This document shows positions 41,205 through 50,597 of a DNA stretch of 64,000 bases, piece after piece (the stretch's first letter is position 1; each line of letters begins with the position of its first letter). This stretch comes from Paenibacillus sp. HGH0039. GTDB lineage: Bacteria > Bacillota > Bacilli > Paenibacillales > NBRC-103111. Location: positions 72,197 to 136,196 of the forward strand of contig NZ_KE150412.1 of the NCBI RefSeq assembly GCF_000411255.1, in the 5' to 3' direction. Made by a program: the position numbers and the translations under genes. The notes beneath the pieces were generated by a model that had not been told where the DNA came from, made no database searches, and saw only the letters and a program-made list of their open reading frames with translations.

Positions 41205-41620
41205 AATTTTTACATCCTTTCATAACCGAATTATTTATTCATTTTTACAAACAATGCCCGCCACGCTTGATTGGCAGCAAAACTAAAGCGGCCCGGATAT
41301 AGACAAGATACTTGTTAAATGAATAGGTTAAATTTTTTGGCATCCTCCTCTGCTTTCAATTTGAGAATGAGTACTCCGATCTCGAATTAAAATTAACATT
41401 TATATATATATTTAACAATATCTGTATAAATGATCGTCATCAGGTTGCTATGTAAAGTAATCAAATTACCATAAAAAGGATACAAATCGTTTTATGTGTT
41501 CATTCTTCACGTTCCATGTCTATTAACAGTCTAAAAACCGGCTTATATGTACTATTAAATCGAGGCATGTTACCATAAATGAGTATTTAAACCAATCTAT
41601 GATAAAAAGGAGACATGCTG
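41205..41620. other. AT-rich intergenic region between divergent secreted-protein genes
   Basis: About 416 bp with a run of TA steps near 41400 and two similar ATTACCATAAA-like words. It must hold both promoters. I cannot point to a clear operator. Confidence 0.5.
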
Positions 41621-43108
41621 ATGAAAAAGTTTGTGCACGCACCTTTGTCGCTTGGTATGGCATTTTCCCTCTTATTTGGCCTCTCGGGATTGCCTTCTCA
41701 TGGATATGCGGCGGGTAACGATTTGCTGCTGAATCCTGAGATCATTAGCGGATCGACAGATCGTACCGATTCGGGCGCGGCTGCTTTGAATCTGGGCGAT
41801 AATCTGATCGCCAATCCGGGATTTGAAGACAACTTGGCAAGCTGGACCAACTGGGGAAATACCTCCAGCGTCACTTCTCCGGCATTTGCGGGAGCGAAAG
41901 CGGCACGGATCGCTTCCGGTGAAGGGGGCGCGGGACAAATCATTCCCGGTATTCCGTCGGGAACGACCTATGTCTTGTCCGGACACGGCAGCGTTAGCGC
42001 CGGTACGGATACGGCCATTGTCGGTGTAGATTGTTTAGATGCAAATAACAATGTACTGGCCAAGAACACTTTGAGATTTAATCAAACGCTGTATGAATTT
42101 AAATCGACCGCTTTTACGACCGTTCCAGGGACCGCCAAACTCCAGGTATACATATATAAAAATGCCGACAGCGGGGCAAACGCCTTTCTGGACGATCTTA
42201 GTCTTAAAGCCAGAAGCGGGGTCCAAGCGATAAATAAGGACGTCAAAGCCATGTGGGTTTGGCAGGAAACGACTTCCGTGCTGGAGGATTCAGCGGAACG
42301 TTCGACCCTGTTCCAATTCGCTCAAGACAAAGGGGTTAACGTTCTTCTTCTTGCCATAAACAAAACTCATTTGACCACATATAATTCGCAGCTTAAGCAA
42401 TTTATCTCTCAAGCGCATGCCAAAGGGATAAGGGTGGAAGCGGTAAGCGGGGAGATAGATTGGGGATTGACAGATAAGCATTCGGTAGGGCTGGAAAGAA
42501 TAACCGATGTCATTACCTTCAACGGAAGTGCGGCATCGAACGAAAAATTCGACGGTGTACATCAAGATATCGAAGTTTACCGTAACAAAACACTATGGAA
42601 CGACAATAAAGCCCTTGTCATGGAGCAAGCTCTTGCCTATATCGATAAAGCCAAGGCACTTATGAGCGGAACCGGTATGACTTACGCCCAAGATATTCCG
42701 AGATGGTATGACGGTCCGGAATACACGGTTACGTACAACAGCGTCGATAAAGGGTTTTATAAGCATTTAATCGACCGGCTGGATTGGGTTGGACTTATGG
42801 ACTATACGGACCGGTATTCCGATGGTCAATGGCAAGCCGTCCGGGATGCCCAGAGCGAAATTGACTACGCGGCACAAGTTGGCAAAAAAATTACGGTGGG
42901 ACTTGAAACGATCGATCCCGTAACGGCCGGCGGGGACAGCGTGACATTTTATGAAGAAGGTTTGGATGATCTGGATCGCGCACTGGCCGCAATAAAAGCT
43001 CATTACGACGGACATGCCGGTTTTGGCGGCGTCGCGGTGCACAGTTACGGCAAACAAAAAGGAAACGCCTATTATTCTCTGCCGGTTAAAGCGGTGAATC
43101 ATTATTAG
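41621..43108 (+). CDS. Secreted protein with carbohydrate-binding and TIM-barrel-like domains
   Basis: About 495 residues. A signal peptide (KKFVHAPLSLGMAFSLLFGL) is followed by a jelly-roll of about 150 residues, LIANPGFEDNLASWTNWGNT to NAFLDDLSLKAR, of the CBM_4_9 type. The C-terminal 300 residues read as a (beta/alpha) barrel: KGVNVLLLAINKTHLTTYNS, GIRVEAVSGEIDWGL, FDGVHQDIEVYR, WVGLMDYTDRYSDG and GKKITVGLETIDP, with acidic residues at strand ends. AAAGGAG fits the ATG at 41621. It is probably an extracellular glycan-acting enzyme, although no catalytic pair is certain. Confidence 0.82.
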   Translation: MKKFVHAPLSLGMAFSLLFGLSGLPSHGYAAGNDLLLNPEIISGSTDRTDSGAAALNLGDNLIANPGFEDNLASWTNWGNTSSVTSPAFAGAKAARIASGEGGAGQIIPGIPSGTTYVLSGHGSVSAGTDTAIVGVDCLDANNNVLAKNTLRFNQTLYEFKSTAFTTVPGTAKLQVYIYKNADSGANAFLDDLSLKARSGVQAINKDVKAMWVWQETTSVLEDSAERSTLFQFAQDKGVNVLLLAINKTHLTTYNSQLKQFISQAHAKGIRVEAVSGEIDWGLTDKHSVGLERITDVITFNGSAASNEKFDGVHQDIEVYRNKTLWNDNKALVMEQALAYIDKAKALMSGTGMTYAQDIPRWYDGPEYTVTYNSVDKGFYKHLIDRLDWVGLMDYTDRYSDGQWQAVRDAQSEIDYAAQVGKKITVGLETIDPVTAGGDSVTFYEEGLDDLDRALAAIKAHYDGHAGFGGVAVHSYGKQKGNAYYSLPVKAVNHY

Positions 43109-43128
43109 GCAATCCCCTAAGAAGCGAC

Positions 43129-43151
43129 GGGCACTCTACTAAAGAGTGCCC
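43129..43151 (+). terminator. Terminator of the secreted CBM/TIM-barrel gene
   Basis: GGGCACTCT and AGAGTGCCC form a 9-bp stem followed by TGTTTCTTT, 20 bp after the stop codon. It may also serve the convergent LysR gene. Confidence 0.75.
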
Positions 43152-43213
43152 TGTTTCTTTGATACCCGCTCCCCGAATCACCTTACTCTTCTTCAACTCC
43201 GTTTTGAACTTAT

Positions 43214-44092
43214 CTATTTTGGGTTCGTCCCGAAATAGTCTACAACGACCTTACGGAATTCCAAAGCAGCCCGCGAAATGTAACGGCTCTTGTGCCCTAT
43301 TAAAGCGATCTCCCTTACTAGCTCGTGGTCCTCTACTTGGAGATAGTGGATATTTTCCCGCGAATTCCGTGCCGTGCTTGGTAGGAAGGCTATGCCAATT
43401 TCGGCTTCCACCAGAGCGCTTAACCTTGCGGGTTCATCTCCCTCATACACATATTTAGGCGCAAATCCAACCGAGTTGCATACAGAATCCACTAAATCGC
43501 GAGTACCGTAGCCTCGCTTTACACCGACAAACCATTCATCCCTTAGTTCTGTCAAGGATACGCTGCTTCGGTCGGCCAGCCGATGCCCCTTCGGGATAGC
43601 TACAAGGATCGGGTCTATGCACACGATTTGACATTCAATATCTTCCCCTTCTATCGGAGGTGAAGACAAGCAGAAGTCGACCTCTCCCCTATGAAGAAGC
43701 GTTACCATTTCCTGCGTGGCAAGCATTTGGACATGAAATTGGATATCGGGCATTTTTTTCCGAAACTCTCGAAGAATAGGAGGCAGCGTGCTTGCGGTGG
43801 TCACCGCCAATTCGAGTGTGCTAGGTTCCAGGCCGGATAGATCCCTCATCTCCTGCTTCCCCTGTTTCAATTCAAACAAAGCCCTTTCCGTACGACGAAG
43901 AAATCTGCTTCCGAATTCATTCAATCGCAGTTTCCTGCCTGTTCGATCGAATAGAGGGACCCCCAGATCCTCTTCCAGACGTTGAATCGTTTTGCTCAGC
44001 GACGATTGAGTAACGTGCAGACTTCGTGCAGCTTCGGTCATATGTTCCAACCGAGCTACCGCAAGAAAATAGTGCAATTGAAGAAGTTCCAT
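43214..44092 (-). CDS. LysR-family transcriptional regulator
   Basis: A 292-residue regulator. The winged HTH spans residues 1-60 (MTEAARSLHVTQSSLSKTIQ then RLEEDLGVPLFDRTGRKLRL), and the effector domain follows (ELAVTTASTLPPILREFRKK). GGGGG lies six bases before the ATG. It diverges from the DHA2 pump gene, so it probably activates that pump in response to a small molecule. Confidence 0.94.
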   Translation of the reverse strand: MELLQLHYFLAVARLEHMTEAARSLHVTQSSLSKTIQRLEEDLGVPLFDRTGRKLRLNEFGSRFLRRTERALFELKQGKQEMRDLSGLEPSTLELAVTTASTLPPILREFRKKMPDIQFHVQMLATQEMVTLLHRGEVDFCLSSPPIEGEDIECQIVCIDPILVAIPKGHRLADRSSVSLTELRDEWFVGVKRGYGTRDLVDSVCNSVGFAPKYVYEGDEPARLSALVEAEIGIAFLPSTARNSRENIHYLQVEDHELVREIALIGHKSRYISRAALEFRKVVVDYFGTNPK

Positions 44093-44205
44093 TTCCTACC
44101 CCCATATATTCCTTCAAGTCTATGAAATCATAACATGAAATGCGTTGGAGTAAATACCTCGTTTCAAGTAGGCTATCATTAAAATACTTTAGGGGGACTC
44201 CACTA

Positions 44206-45567
44206 ATGAATGCCCGCAGCTGGTGGTTGATGATTTCCGTTGGACTGGGGATCCTGCTCAACCCGCTAAATTCTTCGATGGTATCTGTTGCTATTCCAAA
44301 TCTGCAAAATGTGTTCCAACTTGACTTTACACGTGTTTCCTGGATTATTTTTTCTTTCTACATTGCAAGTGCTGTCGCTCAACCTGTCATGGGAAAGGCC
44401 AGCGATCTATTCGGTCGCAGGAAGATATTTCTTACCGGGCTTATTGTAGCCTTCTTTGCATCCATGGCAGCTCCATTATCATCCAACTTCGGGTGGCTTA
44501 TCGGGTTCCGCATTGTGCAATCTGTCGGAACAAGCATGATGGTTGGGGTTGGAATGGCCATCATTCGCATGTCTATTACGGAGAATCAAGCGAGTGCGCT
44601 GTCTGTTTTGTCCATATTCCTATCGGGAGCGGCAGCCATTGGCCCCTTTATTGGCGGAATCTTGATTCATTTGTGGGATTGGCCCGCTATCTTCTTCGTC
44701 AATATTCCGTTTGCGGTCGCTGGCTTTCTATTGGCTTGGAGGACGATTCCTAAGGACGAACCGCCAGCATCCGTTACACGGGGCATGTCCTTTCGTAAAT
44801 GGTTGCATTTGATTGATGCGTCAGGGATTCTGCTGTTCACAGTGGGACTGGTTGCCCTGCTCGTTGGACTACTCTCGGTCAAATCATCCGGACCTATCAC
44901 AGTAGGAAATGGTATTGTCGGGCTGACAGGCCTCATTCTGCTTTTGGCTTTCATACGACACGAGCTAAAAACGACGTCACCCTTTATTCCTTTGCGCATA
45001 TTCGCCAGATATCCTGCGATGACTTGGGTCAATGTCGAATTCATGCTCGTTAACGTACTTTATTACTCGCTCTTCTTCGGGCTTCCGTCCTACTTGCAAA
45101 CGGTGCGTCATGTAAGCGAATTCCATATAGGGATTCTTATGTTAAGTTTAGGCGTGTGTTCGCTCGCTGCTTCTCCATTGGGAGGTCGATGGATTGATAA
45201 ATCAGGGCCCAGACCGGCATTGTTCCTGTCCGCAATCTTAATGACATTCGGGTCAGTGTGGCTCGTGACATTGAATCCAACTTCACCGGTTATCAGCGTG
45301 TGTTTGGCTTTGGCCGCATTCGGCATTAGCAACGGGTTAAACAATGTCGGGATGCAAGCGGCCTTGTTCCAAAGTTCACCGAAAGAAATAATCGGTGTAG
45401 CATCCGGATTATTTAACACATCCAGATACCTCGGAACCATTCTCTCTTCTCTGTTGATTGGCACAGTCATGGGAGGTAATTTCAGCTTCGAGGGATTTCG
45501 AACGCTTGGGATTATCCTCACGGTAATTGCATTGTCTTTGATATTCATGAGCCGGCGGCGCCGCTAA
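44206..45567 (+). CDS. MFS drug-efflux transporter, DHA2 (14-helix) type
   Basis: About 453 residues with some 14 membrane segments. Motif A reads GKASDLFGRRKIFLTG; LSGAAAIGPFIGGILIHLWD matches the antiporter motif C; FFVNIPFAVAGFLLAW is a DHA2 hallmark. AGGGGG lies nine bases before the ATG at 44206. The ATG at 44140 has no such site and would add 22 charged residues. The divergent LysR gene is its likely regulator. Substrate unknown. Confidence 0.92.
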   Translation: MNARSWWLMISVGLGILLNPLNSSMVSVAIPNLQNVFQLDFTRVSWIIFSFYIASAVAQPVMGKASDLFGRRKIFLTGLIVAFFASMAAPLSSNFGWLIGFRIVQSVGTSMMVGVGMAIIRMSITENQASALSVLSIFLSGAAAIGPFIGGILIHLWDWPAIFFVNIPFAVAGFLLAWRTIPKDEPPASVTRGMSFRKWLHLIDASGILLFTVGLVALLVGLLSVKSSGPITVGNGIVGLTGLILLLAFIRHELKTTSPFIPLRIFARYPAMTWVNVEFMLVNVLYYSLFFGLPSYLQTVRHVSEFHIGILMLSLGVCSLAASPLGGRWIDKSGPRPALFLSAILMTFGSVWLVTLNPTSPVISVCLALAAFGISNGLNNVGMQAALFQSSPKEIIGVASGLFNTSRYLGTILSSLLIGTVMGGNFSFEGFRTLGIILTVIALSLIFMSRRRR

Positions 45568-45677
45568 AAAAGATTTCTTTCCTAATGTAAAATACTTTTA
45601 ACAAAAAAATATGACCGATTCGGGCTATATCGAGAAACTTATTGTGAACTCCGTGATAAAAAAACTTCTCGATAACG

Positions 45678-45718
45678 AACAATCCTTAAACAAAATGTTG
45701 TTTAGGGATTGTTTTTTT
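45678..45718 (+). terminator. Terminator of the DHA2 pump gene
   Basis: AACAATCCTTAAACAA and TTGTTTAGGGATTGTT form a 16-bp stem with one mismatch and a 4-nt loop, followed by TTTTTTT. Just upstream, TATCGAGAA (45628) and TTCTCGATA (45666) form another inverted repeat around a 29-nt loop. Confidence 0.8.
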
Positions 45719-45812
45719 CGTTTCAGGATGATTTTTTTATAAAAAAGTCTTCTCCCTTGTATGATCAATTTAGCTAGTAAAATCTAGTAATACCTACAAG
45801 GAGGATTTATTC

Positions 45813-47867
45813 ATGAAAAAAATGGTTTCGGTATTCATAACCGCTATGCTGCTAACTATTCCGGCCACCTCTGTTTTTGCTCAAACGAATCATGATCCTG
45901 TAAAAGAAAAAGCCAAAGAGCTTGCGTCGAAGATCGTGTCCGGTTATGGCGCAAGCGGGATACAGTATGCAATTAGAGATCACGGATCCCTTGTTTTATC
46001 CGACAGCGCCGGTGTGTCCGACAAAGCTAACAAGCAGCCGATCACCCAAAACACCATGTTTGGCATCGGCTCGGTAAGTAAGATGTATGTTACCGCTGCA
46101 GCGATGATGTTAGCCGATTCTAAGAAAATTGAACTCGATAAACCGCTGACCACCTATATCAAGGAATTTAAAATGGCGGATGAACGATACAAAAAGATTA
46201 CACCGCGCATGCTAATGAATCATTCATCGGGACTTTACGGCAGCCACTATGGCAACGGTACGATGTTCGATGACAAGGATACGAGAAATCATGATGAATT
46301 ACTGGAAAAGTTAAAATCAGAACACTTAAAAGCAAACCCGGGTGAATTTTCGGTGTATTGCAATGACGGCTTCCAACTGCTTGAACTCTTGGTTGAACGC
46401 GTGAGCGGGTTAAGCTACAGCAGATTCCTCGAAACTCATGTAAGCAAACCACTTCAATTAACCTCAACTAAAACACCACTTGATTCCTTTGACAGAAACA
46501 GGCTCGCAAAAATCTATAATCCCGCGGTGGATCAAGCTTTACCCGTCGAAAATGTCAATGTCCTCGGAACAGGTGGCCTTTACTCCACAGCCGAGGAACT
46601 AAGCAAGTTCGGTGAAGTCCTGATCGGCAACCGAACTGATATTTTATCCGAAAAGTCGGTCAAGGCCATGCAAAGTCATGAGTATCTGAACGGCGTATGG
46701 GTCCCCGAAGAGAACAACACCATTAATTATGGTCTTGGCTGGGATGCCGTCCGTTTAGCGCCCTTTGATGATTATGGAATAACGGCATTATCCAAAGGCG
46801 GTGATACGCAATCGTATCACGCTGTCTTGATTTCCCTGCCCGAACATGATATTTCCATCGCCGTGCTTTCGTCGGGAGGGACTTCTATCCACAATACCGC
46901 TTTCGCATCGAATGTTTTATTGGAATATGCAAAAGCCAAAGGCATCATTAAAGAGATTTTGCCTGAGAAGACATTTCAACCGCCCGTGAAAGTGGATATG
47001 CCTTCGGATATGCAGGCTTATTCCGGATTATACGGTTCCGTAGGTAAAACGGCAAATTTGGAGATCAAGAACGGAGAGATTGATTTGCCCGCTCTGTTGG
47101 GCGAAGTCATACCGGCTCAAAAATATGTGTATACGGGCAGCGGACAATTCAAAAACAACGACGGGAATGTGACCCTGAGCTTTGACCTAGCGAAAAACGG
47201 AAAAACCTATTTAAAGCTTAACACTTATTTGAATTTTCCCGGCGTAGGTCAAATCGTCATCGTAACCTATGATTTTCAAAAATTAGACCCTAACCCGCTC
47301 GATCAGACGACTAAAACGGTGTGGGAACATCGAAACGGGAAAAACTACTACGCAGTGGATGAAAAGATAACTTCCGTCCGCTATATCAACCAAGCGGGTG
47401 TGACCATCAAAATATCCGTTGATACCGGTCATGGATACGCATCAGGCACTAAAATTGTTAGCGAGAATAAAACAGTGAATGCAGCCGCTATTCCGGTTAT
47501 TACCGGCAGAGATGTTTTTGACTTGAATTTCTATCAAAAGAACCATAAGGAGTATCTGTCAACCCATGGACAGGTCTATATCCGTGAAGATGCGATTCAG
47601 CCCTTTTCCCAAGGAAACTCCGAAATTCGCAGCATACCTTCTGATGGAAAGGCCGTCTGGTATAAAATTGATAAAAAATCAGCCAATCGAGTGTTAACCG
47701 TTAAAGCTCCGGCAAGCGGGGGATTCGCCGTTTATGACGCGGAGGGAACGGTCGTGAACTTCTCAAAGGTAAGCGGCATGCATTCGGTAGTACTGCCTGA
47801 AGGCGGGATGATCGTTTTTGGCGGCAACGCGGGGGATGTATTTAAAATTGATCTGAAAAATAACTAG
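45813..47867 (+). CDS. Secreted beta-lactamase-fold serine hydrolase with long C-terminal extension
   Basis: 684 residues. A signal peptide (MKKMVSVFITAMLLTIPATS, cleavage near FAQ) precedes a class C beta-lactamase/DD-peptidase domain: the S-x-x-K pair S87-K90 in GIGSVSKMYV, Y182-x-N184 in SVYCNDG and a late triad SKGGDTQSY in place of K-T-G. The C-terminal half adds two beta-rich parts of unknown kind. AAGGAGG precedes the ATG. It may be a D-aminopeptidase, esterase or penicillin-binding-like protein at the cell surface; hydrolysis of beta-lactams is not implied. A 5' remnant of a paralog lies at 34394. Confidence 0.87.
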   Translation: MKKMVSVFITAMLLTIPATSVFAQTNHDPVKEKAKELASKIVSGYGASGIQYAIRDHGSLVLSDSAGVSDKANKQPITQNTMFGIGSVSKMYVTAAAMMLADSKKIELDKPLTTYIKEFKMADERYKKITPRMLMNHSSGLYGSHYGNGTMFDDKDTRNHDELLEKLKSEHLKANPGEFSVYCNDGFQLLELLVERVSGLSYSRFLETHVSKPLQLTSTKTPLDSFDRNRLAKIYNPAVDQALPVENVNVLGTGGLYSTAEELSKFGEVLIGNRTDILSEKSVKAMQSHEYLNGVWVPEENNTINYGLGWDAVRLAPFDDYGITALSKGGDTQSYHAVLISLPEHDISIAVLSSGGTSIHNTAFASNVLLEYAKAKGIIKEILPEKTFQPPVKVDMPSDMQAYSGLYGSVGKTANLEIKNGEIDLPALLGEVIPAQKYVYTGSGQFKNNDGNVTLSFDLAKNGKTYLKLNTYLNFPGVGQIVIVTYDFQKLDPNPLDQTTKTVWEHRNGKNYYAVDEKITSVRYINQAGVTIKISVDTGHGYASGTKIVSENKTVNAAAIPVITGRDVFDLNFYQKNHKEYLSTHGQVYIREDAIQPFSQGNSEIRSIPSDGKAVWYKIDKKSANRVLTVKAPASGGFAVYDAEGTVVNFSKVSGMHSVVLPEGGMIVFGGNAGDVFKIDLKNN

Positions 47868-47880
47868 ATCTGACAAGAAA

Positions 47881-47903
47881 AAGCCCGCGATTTACGCGGG
47901 CTT
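47881..47903. terminator. Terminator of the serine hydrolase gene
   Basis: AAGCCCGCG and CGCGGGCTT form a 9-bp stem with a 5-nt loop, 13 bp after the stop. The minus strand reads into five Ts, so it could also act for the convergent 47936 gene. Confidence 0.75.
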
Positions 47904-47935
47904 GACTCGACCTCTGACACAGGTTTCTACAGGAT

Positions 47936-48319
47936 TTAGAATGGAGTAATGGATACACTCCAATCTGACCTTGGGGCTGTAGAGTACACCCGAACTACGT
48001 ATTCACTCCCGGTGACTAAAGGAAGAAATTGCGCGCTTGCAGCAAATGAGCGGGGGGAGTAATAAAGAGGAAAGAAGCGCTCCTCTCTGTCCAGGTCTTC
48101 TTCTCCCCATGAATGTACTTTAAATAATGCTGCCTTCAAGCTAGGGGTGCTGCCGTTCCCCGAATAATAAGCATTCAGATTATAGTTAAAAGTCCACAGC
48201 GGTCCTTGAAATGTAAATCGGTAACTATACACTTCCTCTTCGCCACTTGCCGCTGCCGTTGAAGATATGGACAATAAAAGGGTCAAAAATATTAAAATCA
48301 TACTAAATCTTCTTTTCAT
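47936..48319 (-). CDS. Small secreted protein, unknown
   Basis: 127 residues with a Sec signal peptide (RRFSMILIFLTLLLSISSTA, cleavage after AAAS). The mature part contains YSYRFTFQGPLWTFNYNLNA and ends TGSEYVVRVYSTAPRSDWSV, which looks like a small beta-sandwich. AAAGGAG is nine bases before the ATG at 48319; the ATG at 48328 is too close to it. I do not recognise a family. Convergent with the serine hydrolase gene. Confidence 0.7.
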   Translation of the reverse strand: MKRRFSMILIFLTLLLSISSTAAASGEEEVYSYRFTFQGPLWTFNYNLNAYYSGNGSTPSLKAALFKVHSWGEEDLDREERFFPLYYSPRSFAASAQFLPLVTGSEYVVRVYSTAPRSDWSVSITPF

Positions 48320-48483
48320 TTTATCCATCTCCTTTTTGGAAAAAACGGGTTCATCCTGAGCAGAATACTCAGCCTAAAACCCATAATTTTCCTGTTTAGA
48401 AGATTATAGCATGAAACCATTAGACCATCCATATATTTTAATTACTAGCAAATTATACAATAAAGACAATCGTTTTGATTTAA

Positions 48484-48522
48484 AAAGCGGGAACAAATCC
48501 ATTGGACTTGCTCCCGCTTTTC
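48484..48522 (-). terminator. Terminator of the AraC/siderophore-binding unit
   Basis: AAAGCGGGA pairs with TCCCGCTTT around a 19-nt loop with an inner CAA/TTG pair, and the minus strand continues into five A-complementary Ts. It lies 29 bp beyond the stop codon. Confidence 0.6.
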
Positions 48523-48550
48523 CGGCTTTTGAAAGTTGTTTAGTAAGCTT

Positions 48551-49567
48551 CTACTTATGCCCAGCCAATAAAACCTTCACAACCTTGTCCAGTTGAAGCT
48601 CCAGCGAATATGGATCCTCCATTACAAACTCATCTTGTTTCTCTCCGGAGGAACCGTAATAGTACACCTGGCCTTTTTTAACGGCAGGAACACCTTTCCA
48701 TACCGGACTGTTTAAGATTTTCTCCGCCCCTTTGTCTTCTGCGCCGTAGACAAACACATGATCACCTAAATAGTCGGGAAGCACTTCAAGAGAAACCTTC
48801 GCAAATCCATCTTTCATTTGGAGAGCTTGTTTCGTAGGAGGCAGCCGCAGCATTTGATAGATCGTTGAACTGCCATAATTACCGCCTTCCGCTGCCAGAA
48901 CATACAGCCCGTTCCACCCGAATTGCACGATCGAAACGGTCTCCCCTTCTTTGATGATACCGGCGATTTTCTTTTTGGCATCCGCTACTTTCTGCTCGTA
49001 TTCAGCTATCCATTCCTCCGCTGCCTGTTCCTTGCCGAATATTTTACTAATTCTGCGGAATTTATCTATGGGTCCTGCAGTTGAATTATCTTCCCAGTAG
49101 GGCAAGAATACGGTAGTTCCGATTTTCTCGTAAAGCTCAATATTCTCTTCGATTGAGCTTATAATTAAATCCGGCTCCAGATAGGTTAATTTCTCCGGAT
49201 TCATCGGAAAATCGCCGAGATCTTCAATGCCGGCCATAACGGTTTCCGGTAGGCCCGATTTACTGATCCACGCCTCGTTGAGCATGATGCTTCTAACTCC
49301 GACCGGTACTATACCCAGTTTCAATAAATAGCCGAAATATTGATCGGAGGCCACTCGTTTAGGCTCAGCCGGTATCTTTATATCTCCCTTCTGGGTAGAT
49401 ACTATTCTTGTTTTTACTGTCGCCGCTGCTTGCTGATTAGACTGTTCCGTCTTATTTGCCGAGCCTTGCGAATTAACGTTTGGATGTGCCGTATTCCCGC
49501 ACGCACTCACCAATAAAGAAATACACATTACCAAGGCCATGACCGCTATCTTCGTTCTTCTTTGCAT
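48551..49567 (-). CDS. Siderophore-binding lipoprotein (FecB/FhuD-type), internal start within the fused frame
   Basis: Same reading frame as the AraC-type gene, but with its own start: GGGAGAG lies eight bases before the ATG at 49567, and the 338-residue product begins with a lipoprotein signal (MQRRTKIAVMALVMCISLLV, lipobox Cys23 in VSACG). A periplasmic-binding domain follows (KRVASDQYFGYLLKLGIVPV, LTYLEPDLIISSIEE, YGSSTIYQMLRLPPTKQA). It should bring ferric siderophore to a permease not encoded here. The Fur box at 49593-49617 lies just upstream, so this product is probably iron-repressed. Confidence 0.87.
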   Translation of the reverse strand: MQRRTKIAVMALVMCISLLVSACGNTAHPNVNSQGSANKTEQSNQQAAATVKTRIVSTQKGDIKIPAEPKRVASDQYFGYLLKLGIVPVGVRSIMLNEAWISKSGLPETVMAGIEDLGDFPMNPEKLTYLEPDLIISSIEENIELYEKIGTTVFLPYWEDNSTAGPIDKFRRISKIFGKEQAAEEWIAEYEQKVADAKKKIAGIIKEGETVSIVQFGWNGLYVLAAEGGNYGSSTIYQMLRLPPTKQALQMKDGFAKVSLEVLPDYLGDHVFVYGAEDKGAEKILNSPVWKGVPAVKKGQVYYYGSSGEKQDEFVMEDPYSLELQLDKVVKVLLAGHK

Positions 49568-50518
49568 CAATAACTCTCTCCCCGTTTTGTATTGATAATG
49601 ATTTTCAATATCATTATAGAGAGGATTATTAGTTTGCAGAACGGCAATTCCATCCATAGATAATGGCAATTCCCGATCTTGCCAATCATGAGCATGCTTT
49701 TTCCTAAAGCGGGCAGGAGATAGCCCCTTATATTTTTTGAAGCTGCGGCTTAAGGAATGCGCATCCATAAAGCCAACCTGTTCCGCGATCTCCTGCAAAG
49801 TTGCGTCCGTTCGCATCAGCAGCCGTATAGCATTGTTCATTCGCACTTGATTTAGATAGTGAATCGGACTATTCTGCATCTCACTCTTGAACTGCCTGGA
49901 CAGATGTCCTTCACTGCAATCAAGCGCTTGGGCCAGCGATTCCAGCGTAATCGTCTCAGCGTAATGCTCATGTATGTAATGAGCGGCCAGTGAAGCCAGA
50001 TTAGGCCTTACGGGTCTAATCCTTTGTTGATCCAGTTGCCTTAACAGTTCATAGACGAATTGATAAAAAATCGCTTTGACATGCAGCTTATCCAATGCAT
50101 GGGTCTGATCCCACTCTTTCTCCAACCGTACAAGCTTATCAAATAAAGCTAAAGGATGGCTTGGAGCAAAAGCATATTGAAAGTGAAAAGGATTATCCTC
50201 TCCCATCAAGTGCACAAATTCCTGGCGATTAGGCAAAGGCAGAATCGGTTTGTACAAGATCATATAATATTCCAGCTCATCGCTTGCCAAAATAGTCAAA
50301 TTCATACCCTTCCCCCCATGAAAAATATAGGGCTCTTTGGCCACGTGGGCATTTCCGTCCAGCCATACCTGGGCACTTCCACGTATCGTATAGAGGAATG
50401 CGCTGACAGGCAGCCGATAAGCTCGCAGCGCTTCTCCCTTCTCCATGGCTGTATGTCGAACATCCATGATCTTTATAAAAACCTGATTCCATAGCATCAT
50501 GTGATCCTCTAATTTCAA
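48551..50518 (-). CDS. AraC-family regulator whose frame continues into the siderophore-binding protein
   Basis: 655 codons without a stop. The N-terminal 150 residues form a cupin-like sensor (AFLYTIRGSAQVWLDGNAHV). The AraC double HTH is ETITLESLAQALDCSEGHLS and TLQEIAEQVGFMDAHSLSRS followed by FKKYKGLSPARFRKKH. After a linker the frame enters the lipoprotein described above. The start is TTG at 50518, eight bases after AAAAGGAG; the longer frame to 50695 crosses a terminator and the FhuF gene. Fused AraC-binding-protein regulators (Btr type) sense siderophores in the cytoplasm, but here a lipoprotein signal lies inside the fusion. Confidence 0.8.
   Translation of the reverse strand: MKLEDHMMLWNQVFIKIMDVRHTAMEKGEALRAYRLPVSAFLYTIRGSAQVWLDGNAHVAKEPYIFHGGKGMNLTILASDELEYYMILYKPILPLPNRQEFVHLMGEDNPFHFQYAFAPSHPLALFDKLVRLEKEWDQTHALDKLHVKAIFYQFVYELLRQLDQQRIRPVRPNLASLAAHYIHEHYAETITLESLAQALDCSEGHLSRQFKSEMQNSPIHYLNQVRMNNAIRLLMRTDATLQEIAEQVGFMDAHSLSRSFKKYKGLSPARFRKKHAHDWQDRELPLSMDGIAVLQTNNPLYNDIENHYQYKTGRELLMQRRTKIAVMALVMCISLLVSACGNTAHPNVNSQGSANKTEQSNQQAAATVKTRIVSTQKGDIKIPAEPKRVASDQYFGYLLKLGIVPVGVRSIMLNEAWISKSGLPETVMAGIEDLGDFPMNPEKLTYLEPDLIISSIEENIELYEKIGTTVFLPYWEDNSTAGPIDKFRRISKIFGKEQAAEEWIAEYEQKVADAKKKIAGIIKEGETVSIVQFGWNGLYVLAAEGGNYGSSTIYQMLRLPPTKQALQMKDGFAKVSLEVLPDYLGDHVFVYGAEDKGAEKILNSPVWKGVPAVKKGQVYYYGSSGEKQDEFVMEDPYSLELQLDKVVKVLLAGHK
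49593..49617. promoter_or_regulatory. Fur box inside the fused reading frame
   Basis: TGATAATGATTTTCA followed by ATATCATTAT matches the 7-1-7 Fur consensus with one mismatch plus an overlapping copy. It lies 25 bp upstream of the lipoprotein ATG and is translated as part of the AraC linker (NDIENHYQYK). Confidence 0.75.
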
Positions 50519-50542
50519 GTGGTCCACTCCTTTTCCCGTCCG

Positions 50543-50585
50543 CAAAAAAACCATTTTCTTTCGCCGAGTCGAAAGGAGATGGTTC
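50543..50585 (-). terminator. Terminator between FhuF and the AraC-type gene
   Basis: AACCAT and CTTTCG pair with CGAAAG and ATGGTT, and the minus strand continues into seven Ts. It separates the two genes' transcripts and supports the TTG start at 50518. Confidence 0.8.
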
Positions 50586-50597
50586 TTTGGGGGCCGT

